Assembly: GCA_963767245.1 (NCBI GenBank)
Contig: CAVYDG010000033.1
Coordinates: 85,910-149,909, forward strand
Source: Roseiarcus sp963767245
GTDB lineage: Bacteria; Pseudomonadota; Alphaproteobacteria; Rhizobiales; Beijerinckiaceae
Length of the DNA stretch: 64,000 nt
Direction: 5' to 3'
This document shows positions 1-7,525 of the stretch, piece by piece (position 1 is the stretch's first letter; every line of letters begins with the position of its first letter). The notes below the pieces were generated by a model. It saw nothing but the letters and a program-made list of their open reading frames with translations. It was not told the DNA's origin and made no database searches. Made by a program: the position numbers and the translations under genes.

Positions 1-1
1 C

Positions 2-496
2 GCGGTCGAGCCGGCGGCGTGTCCGTCATTGACGCGCGGCAAATACGCGTTCGATTTCGGCGACACCGGGCATCTGACGCCCCTCGTCAAGATGCACACC
101 CTCGGCTCCGAGTTCATACCCCCGGGCTTCCATGCGGGCGGGTTGCGCTATCACGGCATGGCGCCGCTGGTCAGTCACTTGAAGGAGCTTGGCCTGATCG
201 AGGCGCGAGCCTATCACCAGAACCCGTGCTTCGAGGCCGGGGTCATGTTCGCTCGCCACGAAGGCATCGTGCCCGCGCCGGAGACGACGCATGCGATCCG
301 CGCGGCGGTGGACGAGGCGCTGAAGGCGAAGCAGGAGGGCAAGTCGCAGACCATCCTGTTCAACCTCAGCGGGCACGGCCATTTCGACATGCAGGCCTAT
401 AGCGACTACTTTGCCGGCAAGCTCGAGGATCAGGACTACGATCCGAAAGCGCTCGAAGCCTCGCTCGCGCATCTGCCGAAAGTGGCGGCCGAGTAG
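2..496 (+). CDS. TrpB-like PLP-dependent enzyme (TrpB2), C-terminal part
   Basis: The frame is open from the window edge and holds the last 164 residues of a tryptophan synthase beta-like protein; the start lies outside the window. The segment has the order typical of the TrpB2 branch: a Thr-Arg-Gly-Lys-Tyr stretch, a DFGDTGHLTPL region, then GGLRYHGMAPLVSHL and a closing glycine/histidine-rich GHGHFD strand of the PLP fold. TrpB2 enzymes join indole and serine to make tryptophan or act in related side reactions. The catalytic lysine would be in the missing N-terminal half. No trpA is visible, which suits a stand-alone TrpB2. The family call is good; the exact physiological role cannot be told from this fragment. 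Confidence 0.8.
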   Translation, partial: AVEPAACPSLTRGKYAFDFGDTGHLTPLVKMHTLGSEFIPPGFHAGGLRYHGMAPLVSHLKELGLIEARAYHQNPCFEAGVMFARHEGIVPAPETTHAIRAAVDEALKAKQEGKSQTILFNLSGHGHFDMQAYSDYFAGKLEDQDYDPKALEASLAHLPKVAAE

Positions 497-582
497 CGGC
501 TGCGCTGTCCCTCTAGCGCCGGGTGTGCGACCCGGCCTCGGCGCGGTCGCGGACCGCGCGCCGCGGCCGGGCCCCCGGGTCT

Positions 583-999
583 TCAGCCCGTGGCGAAATC
601 CCAGAGCGAGCGCCAGACGCAGCGCTTCGCAGGGTTCTTGAACGCGAGCGGGTCGAAATAGGCCAGGTGGCCGGTCGATCCGTCGTCCGGCCAACGGAAG
701 CCGACTTCGACCCTTCCGCCCTTGTTGGTCACGAATTGCTCAACCGGACCGGGATCGTCGGCGGCAGCGACGGTCGGCCCGAGACGGCCGGTCGCGCCAT
801 CCTGATAGCGCCATATCCGCCCATCGGTCGTTGTCACGCGCACCAAGCGGGCGGTTTCGTCGTAGGCGACGATGAGGGGGCCGAGTTTGCCCTCGCCTCT
901 GTAGTCGCATTGTCGGGTCACCGGCCCCGCGGCGACGGCCACGGTCGAAGATGCGATAAGGCCGGCGAAAGCTGCGGCGATGAGACGAGTGCGGGACAT
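583..999 (-). CDS. Secreted hypothetical protein
   Basis: A 138-residue protein of unknown function. I chose the Met at 999 because a clean Sec signal peptide follows it (MSRTRLIAAAFAGL, then an Ala-rich cleavage region near residues 22-25). An upstream Met at 1026 would add nine residues before the signal. The mature part has two cysteines (in a QCDYRGEGKLGP stretch and near the C-terminus in KRCVWRSLW), which could form a disulfide, and a WRYQDG segment. It is convergent with the TrpB2 gene and divergent from the exported cyclophilin. I recognise no domain; periplasmic location is inferred from the signal alone. Confidence 0.6.
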   Translation of the reverse strand: MSRTRLIAAAFAGLIASSTVAVAAGPVTRQCDYRGEGKLGPLIVAYDETARLVRVTTTDGRIWRYQDGATGRLGPTVAAADDPGPVEQFVTNKGGRVEVGFRWPDDGSTGHLAYFDPLAFKNPAKRCVWRSLWDFATG

Positions 1000-1219
1000 G
1001 TTGGTGGTGACCGCTCGGATGCTCATTTTTCAGACGAGATTTCCCCTATTATCATGCGCTGAAGCACTTGCGCATCCGGCTTTTGCGCGAGCGCGGCGAA
1101 AATTTCTCCCTCCACAACGGCGTCTATTGTTGCGAGAAGGCCTGGGTTGCAATGGCGCCTCAACCTGCTATCAAGCCGCCCGCGGCGATCCTCTCCGCCG
1201 ATTTTCAGAAGGCCAATTC

Positions 1220-1768
1220 ATGTTCGCATTCAGCCGACGCGCCGCGCTCTGGCTTCCTCTTCTCGCGGTTTCCGCCGCCTGGGCGGCCGAGGACCCCGAC
1301 AATACGGTCGTTCTGACGACGAAGCACGGCAAGGTTGTCATCCATCTGCGCCCCGACTGGGCCCCAAAACACGTCGCGCAAATCAAGTCGCTGGTGAAGA
1401 GCAAGTTCTACGACGGCGTCGTGTTCCATCGCGTCATTCCCGGATTTATGGCCCAGACCGGCGATCCGACAGGCACCGGCACGGGCGGCTCGACCCTGCC
1501 CAACCTGCCGGCCGAGTTCAACTCGACCCATTTCACCCGGGGCATCGTCGGCATGGCGCGTTCGGAGGATCCGGATTCGGCCAATTCGCAGTTTTTCATC
1601 ACCACCGCCGACGCCGGCTCCCTCGATGGCAAATATACCGCCTTCGGCGAAGTCGTCTCCGGAATGGACGTCGTCGACAAGATCAAGGCCGGAGCCCAGG
1701 ACAACAATGGCATGGTCACGAACCCCGACAAGATCGTGACCATGCGCATGGCCTCCGCAGCGAAATAA
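1220..1768 (+). CDS. Peptidyl-prolyl cis-trans isomerase, cyclophilin type, exported
   Basis: A 182-residue cyclophilin that catalyses cis-trans isomerisation of Xaa-Pro bonds. The start at 1220 gives a signal peptide (MFAFSRRAALWLPLLAVSAAWA) with cleavage before AEDPDN, so the enzyme should act in the periplasm; longer upstream frames would bury this signal. The cyclophilin core is complete: FHRVIPGFMAQTGDPTGTG carries the catalytic Arg and active-site Phe/Gln, followed by the SANSQFFI strand and LDGKYTAFGEV. A second, leaderless cyclophilin starts 15 bp after the stop, so the two probably form an operon giving periplasmic and cytoplasmic forms, a common arrangement in alphaproteobacteria. 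Confidence 0.9.
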   Translation: MFAFSRRAALWLPLLAVSAAWAAEDPDNTVVLTTKHGKVVIHLRPDWAPKHVAQIKSLVKSKFYDGVVFHRVIPGFMAQTGDPTGTGTGGSTLPNLPAEFNSTHFTRGIVGMARSEDPDSANSQFFITTADAGSLDGKYTAFGEVVSGMDVVDKIKAGAQDNNGMVTNPDKIVTMRMASAAK

Positions 1769-1783
1769 CCCAGGAGCGGCGAT

Positions 1784-2239
1784 ATGGCGAACGCAGGCGA
1801 CACGCTGACCCTCGAGACCAGCAAGGGCCCGGTGGTGATCGAAATGAACTCCACCCTCGCGCCGGGCCATGTCGCCCACATCAAGCGCCTGGTCTCCGAG
1901 GGTTTCTACGACGGCATCGTCTTTCACCGGGTGATCGACGGCTTCATGGCCCAGACTGGCTGCCCGAAAGGAAATGGAACCGGCGGGTCGAAATATCCCG
2001 ATCTCAAGGCTGAGTTCAACGCCGAGCCGCATGTGCGTGGCACGGTGTCAATGGCGCGCGCCTCGAGCCCGGATTCGGCCAATTCGCAGTTCTTCATCTG
2101 TTTTGGCGACGCCCGCTTTCTCGATCGGCAGTACACGGCCTGGGGCAAAGTTGTCTCGGGCATGGAGAATGTCGACAAGATCAAGCGCGGCGAACCGGTC
2201 CGCGATCCCGACAGGATCGTGAAGGCGACGCTGAGCTGA
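1784..2239 (+). CDS. Peptidyl-prolyl cis-trans isomerase, cyclophilin type, cytoplasmic
   Basis: A 151-residue single-domain cyclophilin without signal peptide. Key motifs are visible: FHRVIDGFMAQTGCPKGNG with the catalytic Arg, SANSQFFICFGDA, and LDRQYTAWGKVVSGM with the tryptophan that binds cyclosporin in this family. An AGGAGCGG-type ribosome site (around 1771-1778) lies just before the start. It follows the exported paralogue after 15 bp and is about 50-60% identical to it by eye in the core, so the two look like products of gene duplication that differ in cell location. Confidence 0.9.
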   Translation: MANAGDTLTLETSKGPVVIEMNSTLAPGHVAHIKRLVSEGFYDGIVFHRVIDGFMAQTGCPKGNGTGGSKYPDLKAEFNAEPHVRGTVSMARASSPDSANSQFFICFGDARFLDRQYTAWGKVVSGMENVDKIKRGEPVRDPDRIVKATLS

Positions 2240-2252
2240 CGCCCGTCGTGAC

Positions 2253-2320
2253 TCTTTGTGTTCCTCGGTGTTCTTTGTGGTCCAAAGGCTTCACCACGAA
2301 GGACACAAAGGGACACGAAG
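2253..2320. repeat. Imperfect inverted repeat at the 5' side of the GxxExxY gene
   Basis: Two arms of about 28 bp face each other around an 11-nt loop: 2253-2281 (CTTTGTGTTCCTCGG...) and 2293-2320 (ACCACGAAGGACACAAAGGG...). The shared core is ACCACGAAGGACAC. Related copies occur at 2739-2835 on the other side of the gene. Such CACGAAGG-type repeats are known to accompany GxxExxY genes in many genomes. Their role is not established. Confidence 0.65.
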
Positions 2321-2323
2321 CTC

Positions 2324-2712
2324 ATGCATGCTCCGATTCCGGTTCGCGCCGAGAACGCCGCTCGCGCCAGCGTGGACGCGGGCCTGCAAGTCCATAAGGC
2401 GCTCGGGCCGGGGCTGCTCAAGTCTGCTTACGAGCACTGTCTCGCGTTCGAGATTGCCCGGAGAGGGCTAACGGTTCAGGGGCAGCTCGCGCTGCCCATC
2501 ATCTATGAAGGGGAGCGGCTCGACGCCGGCTATCGGCTCGATCGGGTGATTGAGGGACCGTGATCATCGAGATAAAATCGATTGACGCGCTCGCGCCCAT
2601 CCACGACGCGCAGGTTCTCACCTATCTGAAGCTTTCGGGGCTGCGGGTTGGCCTGTTGATGAACTTCAATGTCGCCCTCTTCAGGCAGGGACTTAAACGA
2701 TTTGTGCTGTGA
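2324..2712 (+). pseudogene. GxxExxY family protein (PD-(D/E)XK-like), frameshifted
   Basis: The first frame encodes a normal GxxExxY start (GLQVHKALGPGLLKSAYEHC) through YRLDRVIEG and then meets TGA at 2561. Reading from 2557 in the -1 frame continues the family without loss: TVIIEIKSIDALAPIHDAQ, then LTYLKLSGLRVGLLMNF and LKRFVL before TGA at 2710. One missing base at about 2555-2557 explains both halves, and the joined protein has the usual length of about 128 residues. The break falls just before the conserved EIK motif of the nuclease-like core, so the truncated product should be inactive. The family function is not known. Hairpin repeats lie on both sides. Confidence 0.8.
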
Positions 2713-2738
2713 AGGCGGAACGCCATCCGTACGGAGGT

Positions 2739-2835
2739 CGCCTTGGTGGTCCTTCGTGTCCTTGGTGGTAAGTCAGCGCTTTGGTCTGGTGGTCGAATTG
2801 TCAACCGAATCTCTACCACGAAGGGCCGCGAAGCA
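2739..2835. repeat. Imperfect inverted repeat at the 3' side of the GxxExxY gene
   Basis: The arm at 2739-2769 (GGTCCTTCGTGTCCTTGGTGGT) and the arm at 2812-2835 (TACCACGAAGGGCCGCGAAG) are imperfect inverted copies, and both match the core of the repeat on the 5' side of the gene. The right edge ends only about 20 bp before the queA start codon. Confidence 0.6.
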
Positions 2836-2855
2836 CTGGTTCGAGCTCGGATAGA

Positions 2856-3959
2856 ATGCGCGTCGACGCCTTCGATTTCGCTCTTCCAGCCGAATTGATC
2901 GCGCTTGCTCCGGCCAACCCGCGGGACGCCGCGCGCATGCTGGTTGTCGGCGCCGACGGCGGCCTGACAGATTCCCGGGTGCGCGAATTGCCGAACTTCC
3001 TGCGCCGAGGCGATGCGCTCGTCGTGAATGACACCAGGGTCATCGCAGCGCGGCTCGAAGGCGTGCGGGTCCGGGGCACGGCGACCGCTTCGATCGAGGC
3101 GACGCTGATCGAGCGCGTCGACGATTGCCGGTGGCGGGCGCTCGTGCGCCCGGCGAAGCGGCTCAAGGTCGGCGAGCGCATCCGTTTCGGCGAGTCGAGC
3201 GAGAGCATGGCCTGCCTTCTCGCTGCGCTCGACGCTGAGGTGGAGGCCAAAGGCGAAGGTGGCGAAGTGCTGCTGCGGTTTCATTTTGCCGGGGCGGCGC
3301 TGGATGATGCGATCGAGCGCCTGGGCGCGCCCCCCCTGCCGCCATACATCGCCTCTCGCCGCGCCCTGTCGCCGAGCGATCGCGCCGACTACCAGACGAT
3401 GTTCGCGGCCAAACCTGGAGCGGTCGCGGCGCCGACGGCGGGGCTACATTTCACTCCGGCGCTGGTTGCGCGCCTCGCCGAACATGGCGTTGAGCTCCAT
3501 CGGGTGACGCTGCATGTCGGCGGCGGGACTTTCGCCCCGGTCAGGGTCGAGGATACGCGCGACCACAGGATGCATTCCGAGTGGGGCTCGATCGACGCCG
3601 CGACCGCCGAAGCGCTCAACGCCGTGCGGGAGCACGGGGGCCGGGTGGTGTGCGTCGGCACGACTTCCGCGCGCATCGTCGAAAGCGCCGCTGACGAGAA
3701 TGGGCGGCTGCGGCCGTTTGCGGGCCAGACCGATATCTTCATCACCCCCGGATACCGCTTTCGCTGCGTCGATGCGCTGATGACCAACTTTCATTTGCCG
3801 CGATCGACCCTCTTCATGCTGGTCTCGGCTTTCAGCGGGTTTGAGATCATGCACGCCGCCTATGCGCACGCAATTCAGTCCGGCTATCGCTTTTATTCCT
3901 ATGGCGACGCCTGCCTGCTGCTCCGCGGATCTGCCGCGAACACACGCGGCGAGCGATAG
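2856..3959 (+). CDS. queA: S-adenosylmethionine:tRNA ribosyltransferase-isomerase
   Basis: QueA (367 residues) transfers and isomerises the ribosyl part of SAM onto 7-aminomethyl-7-deazaguanine in tRNA, making epoxyqueuosine. The start at 2856 gives the standard MRVDAFDFALPAELIA terminus. Family signatures follow in order: DALVVNDTRVIAARL near residue 55, PLPPYI near 155, AAPTAGLHFTP near 190, HVGGGTFAPVR near 220, and TDIFITPGYRF plus TNFHLPRSTLFMLVSAF near the end. The stop overlaps the GTG start of tgt by one base, so the two queuosine genes are translationally coupled. A repeat from the neighbouring GxxExxY unit ends just upstream and may have displaced the original promoter region. Confidence 0.95.
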   Translation: MRVDAFDFALPAELIALAPANPRDAARMLVVGADGGLTDSRVRELPNFLRRGDALVVNDTRVIAARLEGVRVRGTATASIEATLIERVDDCRWRALVRPAKRLKVGERIRFGESSESMACLLAALDAEVEAKGEGGEVLLRFHFAGAALDDAIERLGAPPLPPYIASRRALSPSDRADYQTMFAAKPGAVAAPTAGLHFTPALVARLAEHGVELHRVTLHVGGGTFAPVRVEDTRDHRMHSEWGSIDAATAEALNAVREHGGRVVCVGTTSARIVESAADENGRLRPFAGQTDIFITPGYRFRCVDALMTNFHLPRSTLFMLVSAFSGFEIMHAAYAHAIQSGYRFYSYGDACLLLRGSAANTRGER

Positions 3960-5089
3960 TGACCAGCGAATTCTCCTTTGCTGTCCATGCGACTGAGGGC
4001 CAGGCGCGTCTCGGCGCCATCTCGACGCCGCGCGGGGTCATTCGTACGCCCGCGTTCACGCCGGTCGGCACTGCCGCGACAGTGAAGGCCATGTCTCCGG
4101 ACGCTGTGAGGGCGCTCGGCTACGACGTCGTGCTCTCCAACACCTACCACTTGATGCTGGCGCCCGGAGCGGAGCGGATCGCTGCTCTCGGCGGCCTGCA
4201 CAAGTTCATGAACTGGCCGCACCCGATCCTTACCGACTCCGGCGGCTTCCAGGTGATGAGCCTCGCCAGATTGCGCAAGCTCGACGAGCGAGGGGTGATC
4301 TTCCAGTCGCATATCGACGGCTCGCGGCATGAGTTGACGCCGGAGCGGGCGATGGAGGTCCAGCGCCTGCTGGGCTCGGACATCCAGATGCAGCTCGACG
4401 AGTGCGTGAGGCTGCCTGTTTCGCGCGACGAAGCGGAGCGCGCGATGCGCTTGTCGCTCAGATGGGCCGAGCGGTCGAAAGACGCGTTCGGCCGGCAGCC
4501 AGGCAGGGCGATTTTCGGCATCGTCCAGGGCGGAACCGAGAAAGATCTTCGCCGCTTCAGCGCCCGGGGGCTCGTCGACGCGGGCTTCCACGGCTACGCG
4601 ATCGGGGGATTAGCGGTCGGCGAGCCGCAAGCGGCGATGCTCGACATGATCGACGTTGTAGTCCCCGATCTACCCTTGGACCGGCCGCGCTATCTCATGG
4701 GCGTGGGAACGCCCGACGATCTCCTCCAGTCGCTGCGGCGCGGCGTCGACATGTTCGATTGCGTGTTGCCGACCCGCGCGGGAAGGCATGGGCTGGTGTT
4801 CACTCGGCGTGGGCGGCTCAACCTGCGCAACGCGCGCTTCGCCGACGACCCGCGCCCGGTCGATCCGCTGTCGTCGTCTCCGATGGCCCGCGACTATTCC
4901 CGCGCCTATTGGCGCCACCTGGCGAAGTCGGGCGAGATCCTGGCGATGATGGGACAGACCGAAATCAACCTCGCCTATTATCAAGACCTCATGTTCGGGG
5001 CCCGGAAGGCGATCGGCGAAGGGCGGCTTGATGCCTATATCGCCGAAGCGCAACGAAACTGGGCGGAGGGTGAGGCCGAGGGTCGTTGA
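3959..5089 (+). CDS. tgt: tRNA-guanine transglycosylase
   Basis: Tgt (376 residues) swaps guanine-34 of tRNA for preQ1 before QueA acts. It starts with GTG inside the queA stop. The catalytic parts are present: LTDSGGFQVMSL (general acid/base Asp, about residue 93), GIVQGG near 185, and RGVDMFDCVLPTRAGRHG with the nucleophilic Asp near 265. The C-terminal zinc site is not: where bacterial Tgt has Cys-X-Cys-X2-Cys, this protein reads DPLSSSPMARDYSRAYW, and the usual His in the HN(L/I)xYYQ segment is replaced (EINLAYYQ). Fold and neighbours leave little doubt about the family; loss of zinc binding is a direct reading of the sequence. A hairpin follows the gene. Confidence 0.94.
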   Translation: MTSEFSFAVHATEGQARLGAISTPRGVIRTPAFTPVGTAATVKAMSPDAVRALGYDVVLSNTYHLMLAPGAERIAALGGLHKFMNWPHPILTDSGGFQVMSLARLRKLDERGVIFQSHIDGSRHELTPERAMEVQRLLGSDIQMQLDECVRLPVSRDEAERAMRLSLRWAERSKDAFGRQPGRAIFGIVQGGTEKDLRRFSARGLVDAGFHGYAIGGLAVGEPQAAMLDMIDVVVPDLPLDRPRYLMGVGTPDDLLQSLRRGVDMFDCVLPTRAGRHGLVFTRRGRLNLRNARFADDPRPVDPLSSSPMARDYSRAYWRHLAKSGEILAMMGQTEINLAYYQDLMFGARKAIGEGRLDAYIAEAQRNWAEGEAEGR

Positions 5090-5618
5090 CAAGAGTTTCC
5101 GGCGGTCAGCGCCGGCGGATCGTAATTCCGGGGGCCGACCCGATTCAATTCTTGCGCGAATGTTTTTACGCGCTGCCGCTGCTCCGGCCGGCTGGACGTA
5201 TTCATGGCCAAAACAGAAGGGGGCGGGCCGCTCTTCCGGCGACCCGCCCCCTTGTTCCGTCCTTGCATTGCGTTTCGAAATCCCGACTATTTTGTTTTAT
5301 TTTCCGTCCGCGACTTACGGCGGTTCAAGACTATTCGAACGCTTCGTCCTCCCACAGACCCTACGCCGTCCGGCGCCAAAGATTTTGGCAGCGGCCTCCT
5401 TTTAGCACGCCATTGCTAGTCCAAATTTGTGCCTATGTCACGAGCCTCAGCGGCCCTGCCATGCATATTTTTTCTGGCTTGGGTCATTTTGGTCAAATGT
5501 GCAGCGACGAATGCAAAAGTGCTGTGCACTCCGCCGTCATACTGGGGTTGTGTCCGCCTTTCATGGATATCCGGGATGGCGTAAGAACCCAGACCGGCGC
5601 TTCGGCGATGGAGGAAAA
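5090..5618. other. Intergenic region between tgt and eno
   Basis: About 530 bp without a credible gene; frames here have no family signature and end randomly. It holds a strong GC hairpin (5217-5253) after tgt. From about 5270 the sequence is more AT-rich (TTTTGTTTTATTTTCCG) and probably carries the eno promoter and leader, but I see no convincing promoter or riboswitch motif. Confidence 0.5.
5217..5253 (+). terminator. Hairpin terminator-like structure after tgt
   Basis: A perfect 11-bp stem, AAGGGGGCGGG (5217-5227) pairing with CCCGCCCCCTT (5243-5253), closes a 15-nt loop. Only a short T-poor tail follows, so it may end transcription weakly or protect the queA-tgt transcript end. Confidence 0.55.
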
Positions 5619-6899
5619 ATGACCGCGATCGTGAACGTTGTCGCGCGCGAAATTCTCGATAGCCGGGGCAACCCGACGGTCGAGGTGGATGTCGTTCTGG
5701 AAGACGGCTCGATGGGCCGCGCCGCGGTTCCGTCCGGGGCGTCGACGGGAACGCGTGAGGCGGTCGAGCTGCGCGACGGCGACAAGGGGCGCTACGGCGG
5801 CAAGGGTGTTCTCAAGGCGGTCGAAGCGGTCAATCGCGAGATTTTCGACGCCGTCTCGGGCCTCGAAGCCGAAGACCAGCTCAAGATCGACGAGACGATG
5901 ATCGAGCTCGACGGCACGAAGAACAAGTCGAAGCTCGGCGCCAACGCGATCCTCGGCGTCTCGCTCGCCGTCGCCAAGGCGGCCGCGGAAGCTTCCGGCC
6001 TGCCGCTCTATCGGTACATCGGCGGAACGATGCCCAGGGTTTTGCCGACGCCGATGATGAATATCGTCAACGGCGGCGTTCATGCCGACAATCCGATCGA
6101 TTTTCAGGAGTTCATGATCCTGCCGGTCGGGGCGCCGTCGCTCGCCGAGGCGGTGCGCTGGGGTGCGGAAACGTTCCACGCCCTCAGGGCTGCGCTGAAG
6201 AAAGCAGGCCACAACACCAATGTCGGCGACGAGGGGGGCTTCGCCCCCAATCTGCCGTCGGCGGAAGCGGCGCTCGACTTCTGTCTCAAGGGGATCGAGG
6301 CGGCAGGCTTCAGAGCCGGCGACGACATGGTGCTCGGGCTCGATTGCGCCGCCTCCGAGTTCTTCAAGGACGGGAAATATGTCTACGAGGGCGAAGGCAA
6401 GACGCGTTCGGTCGAAGAGCAGGTCGAGTATCTCGCCAAGCTCGCCAACGCCTATCCGATTCTGTCGATCGAGGACGGCATGGCCGAGCAGGACTGGGCC
6501 GGATGGAAGCTCCTGACCGAGAAGCTGGGCGCCCGGCGCCAGCTGGTCGGCGACGACATTTTCGTCACCAATGTCGAGATTCTCGAACGCGGCATCAAGG
6601 AAGGCGTCGCCAATTCGATCCTGATCAAGGTGAACCAGATCGGCTCGCTCAGCGAGACCTTGGCCGCCGTCGATATGGCGCAGCGGGCGGGCTATACCGC
6701 GGTGATGTCGCACCGGTCGGGCGAGACCGAGGACGCGACGATCGCCGATCTTGCGGTGGCGACCAACTGCGGACAGATCAAGACCGGCTCGCTCTCCCGG
6801 TCGGATCGCCTGGCGAAGTACAATCAATTGATCCGGATCGAGGAGGAGCTCGGCGATCAGGCCCGCTTCGCCGGCCGCGCGGCGGTCAAGGCGAGTTAG
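5619..6899 (+). CDS. eno: Enolase (phosphopyruvate hydratase)
   Basis: Enolase (426 residues) interconverts 2-phosphoglycerate and phosphoenolpyruvate in glycolysis. A GGAGGAAAA ribosome site precedes the ATG at 5619, which gives MTAIVNVVAREILDSRGNP; the frame is open further upstream but lacks similarity there. Conserved elements are intact: SGASTG loop near residue 40, GGVHADNPIDFQEFMI near 155, GDEGGFAPN near 205, SIEDGMAEQDW near 285, the catalytic Lys in SILIKVNQIG near 340, and SHRSGETEDATIAD near 370. ftsB follows after 46 bp, the usual order in alphaproteobacteria. Confidence 0.97.
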   Translation: MTAIVNVVAREILDSRGNPTVEVDVVLEDGSMGRAAVPSGASTGTREAVELRDGDKGRYGGKGVLKAVEAVNREIFDAVSGLEAEDQLKIDETMIELDGTKNKSKLGANAILGVSLAVAKAAAEASGLPLYRYIGGTMPRVLPTPMMNIVNGGVHADNPIDFQEFMILPVGAPSLAEAVRWGAETFHALRAALKKAGHNTNVGDEGGFAPNLPSAEAALDFCLKGIEAAGFRAGDDMVLGLDCAASEFFKDGKYVYEGEGKTRSVEEQVEYLAKLANAYPILSIEDGMAEQDWAGWKLLTEKLGARRQLVGDDIFVTNVEILERGIKEGVANSILIKVNQIGSLSETLAAVDMAQRAGYTAVMSHRSGETEDATIADLAVATNCGQIKTGSLSRSDRLAKYNQLIRIEEELGDQARFAGRAAVKAS

Positions 6900-6945
6900 G
6901 CGGACGCTAACCTCGCCTTAACGCAGCCGCCCGCAGGATCGGCGC

Positions 6946-7272
6946 ATGGTCAAACGGACTCGCCTGCGTTCAATTCTGACGCCGATCTTTTTCTATCTCG
7001 TTCTCGGCGTCACGAGCGGCTATCTCGTCTGGGGCGCCTCGAACGGCGAGCACGGGCTCAAGGCCAGGGAGAAATTTGACGCCGACGCCGTCGAGCTCGA
7101 AGGCCAACTCGCCGCTTTGAGAGTTGAACACCTGCGCTGGGAATTGCGCGTCGCCAGCCTCCGCCCCGAAAGCGTCGACAGGGACCTCCTCGACGAGGAG
7201 GCGCACGCGCTGCTCGATCGCGTCGCCAAGGACGAAGTGGTGATCTTCACCAGGGCCCGCGCCGGGCGCTGA
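6946..7272 (+). CDS. ftsB: FtsB/DivIC-family septum formation initiator
   Basis: A 108-residue bitopic membrane protein of the divisome. It has a short basic N-terminus (MVKRTRLRS), one membrane helix at about residues 11-30, and then a leucine/glutamate-rich coiled coil (about 38-80) with the RVEHLRWELRVASL pattern. The C-terminal region includes ESVDRDLLDEEAHALLD, the family signature that binds FtsL/FtsQ. Position directly after eno supports the call, since the eno-ftsB pair is conserved in Proteobacteria. Sequence divergence in this family is high, so the name rests on architecture plus context. Confidence 0.85.
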   Translation: MVKRTRLRSILTPIFFYLVLGVTSGYLVWGASNGEHGLKAREKFDADAVELEGQLAALRVEHLRWELRVASLRPESVDRDLLDEEAHALLDRVAKDEVVIFTRARAGR

Positions 7273-7525
7273 CGCGGCCGGCGCTCGCGTCGGCCGGTTG
7301 GCGATGCATTCAACTATTAGATTCTGGTTGACACGCGCCAAGCCCCCCGTTACCTAGGATTCCACGGTTCGTTTTTGTGCCGCGCCAACGACGTCGGGTG
7401 GAGAAAATGAAGAACATTCTTTCGATTGCGACGCTCGCGGCAATTGTGGGCGCAAGCGCCGCCGCCCAGGCCGGCGTCAATTTGGTGCAGGATCCCAGTT
7501 TCGAGACCACCCTGAGTTCTGACGC

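Noticed and set aside
5493..6827. A 444-codon minus-strand frame opposite enolase
   Set aside because: It is the shadow of eno and lacks any motif.
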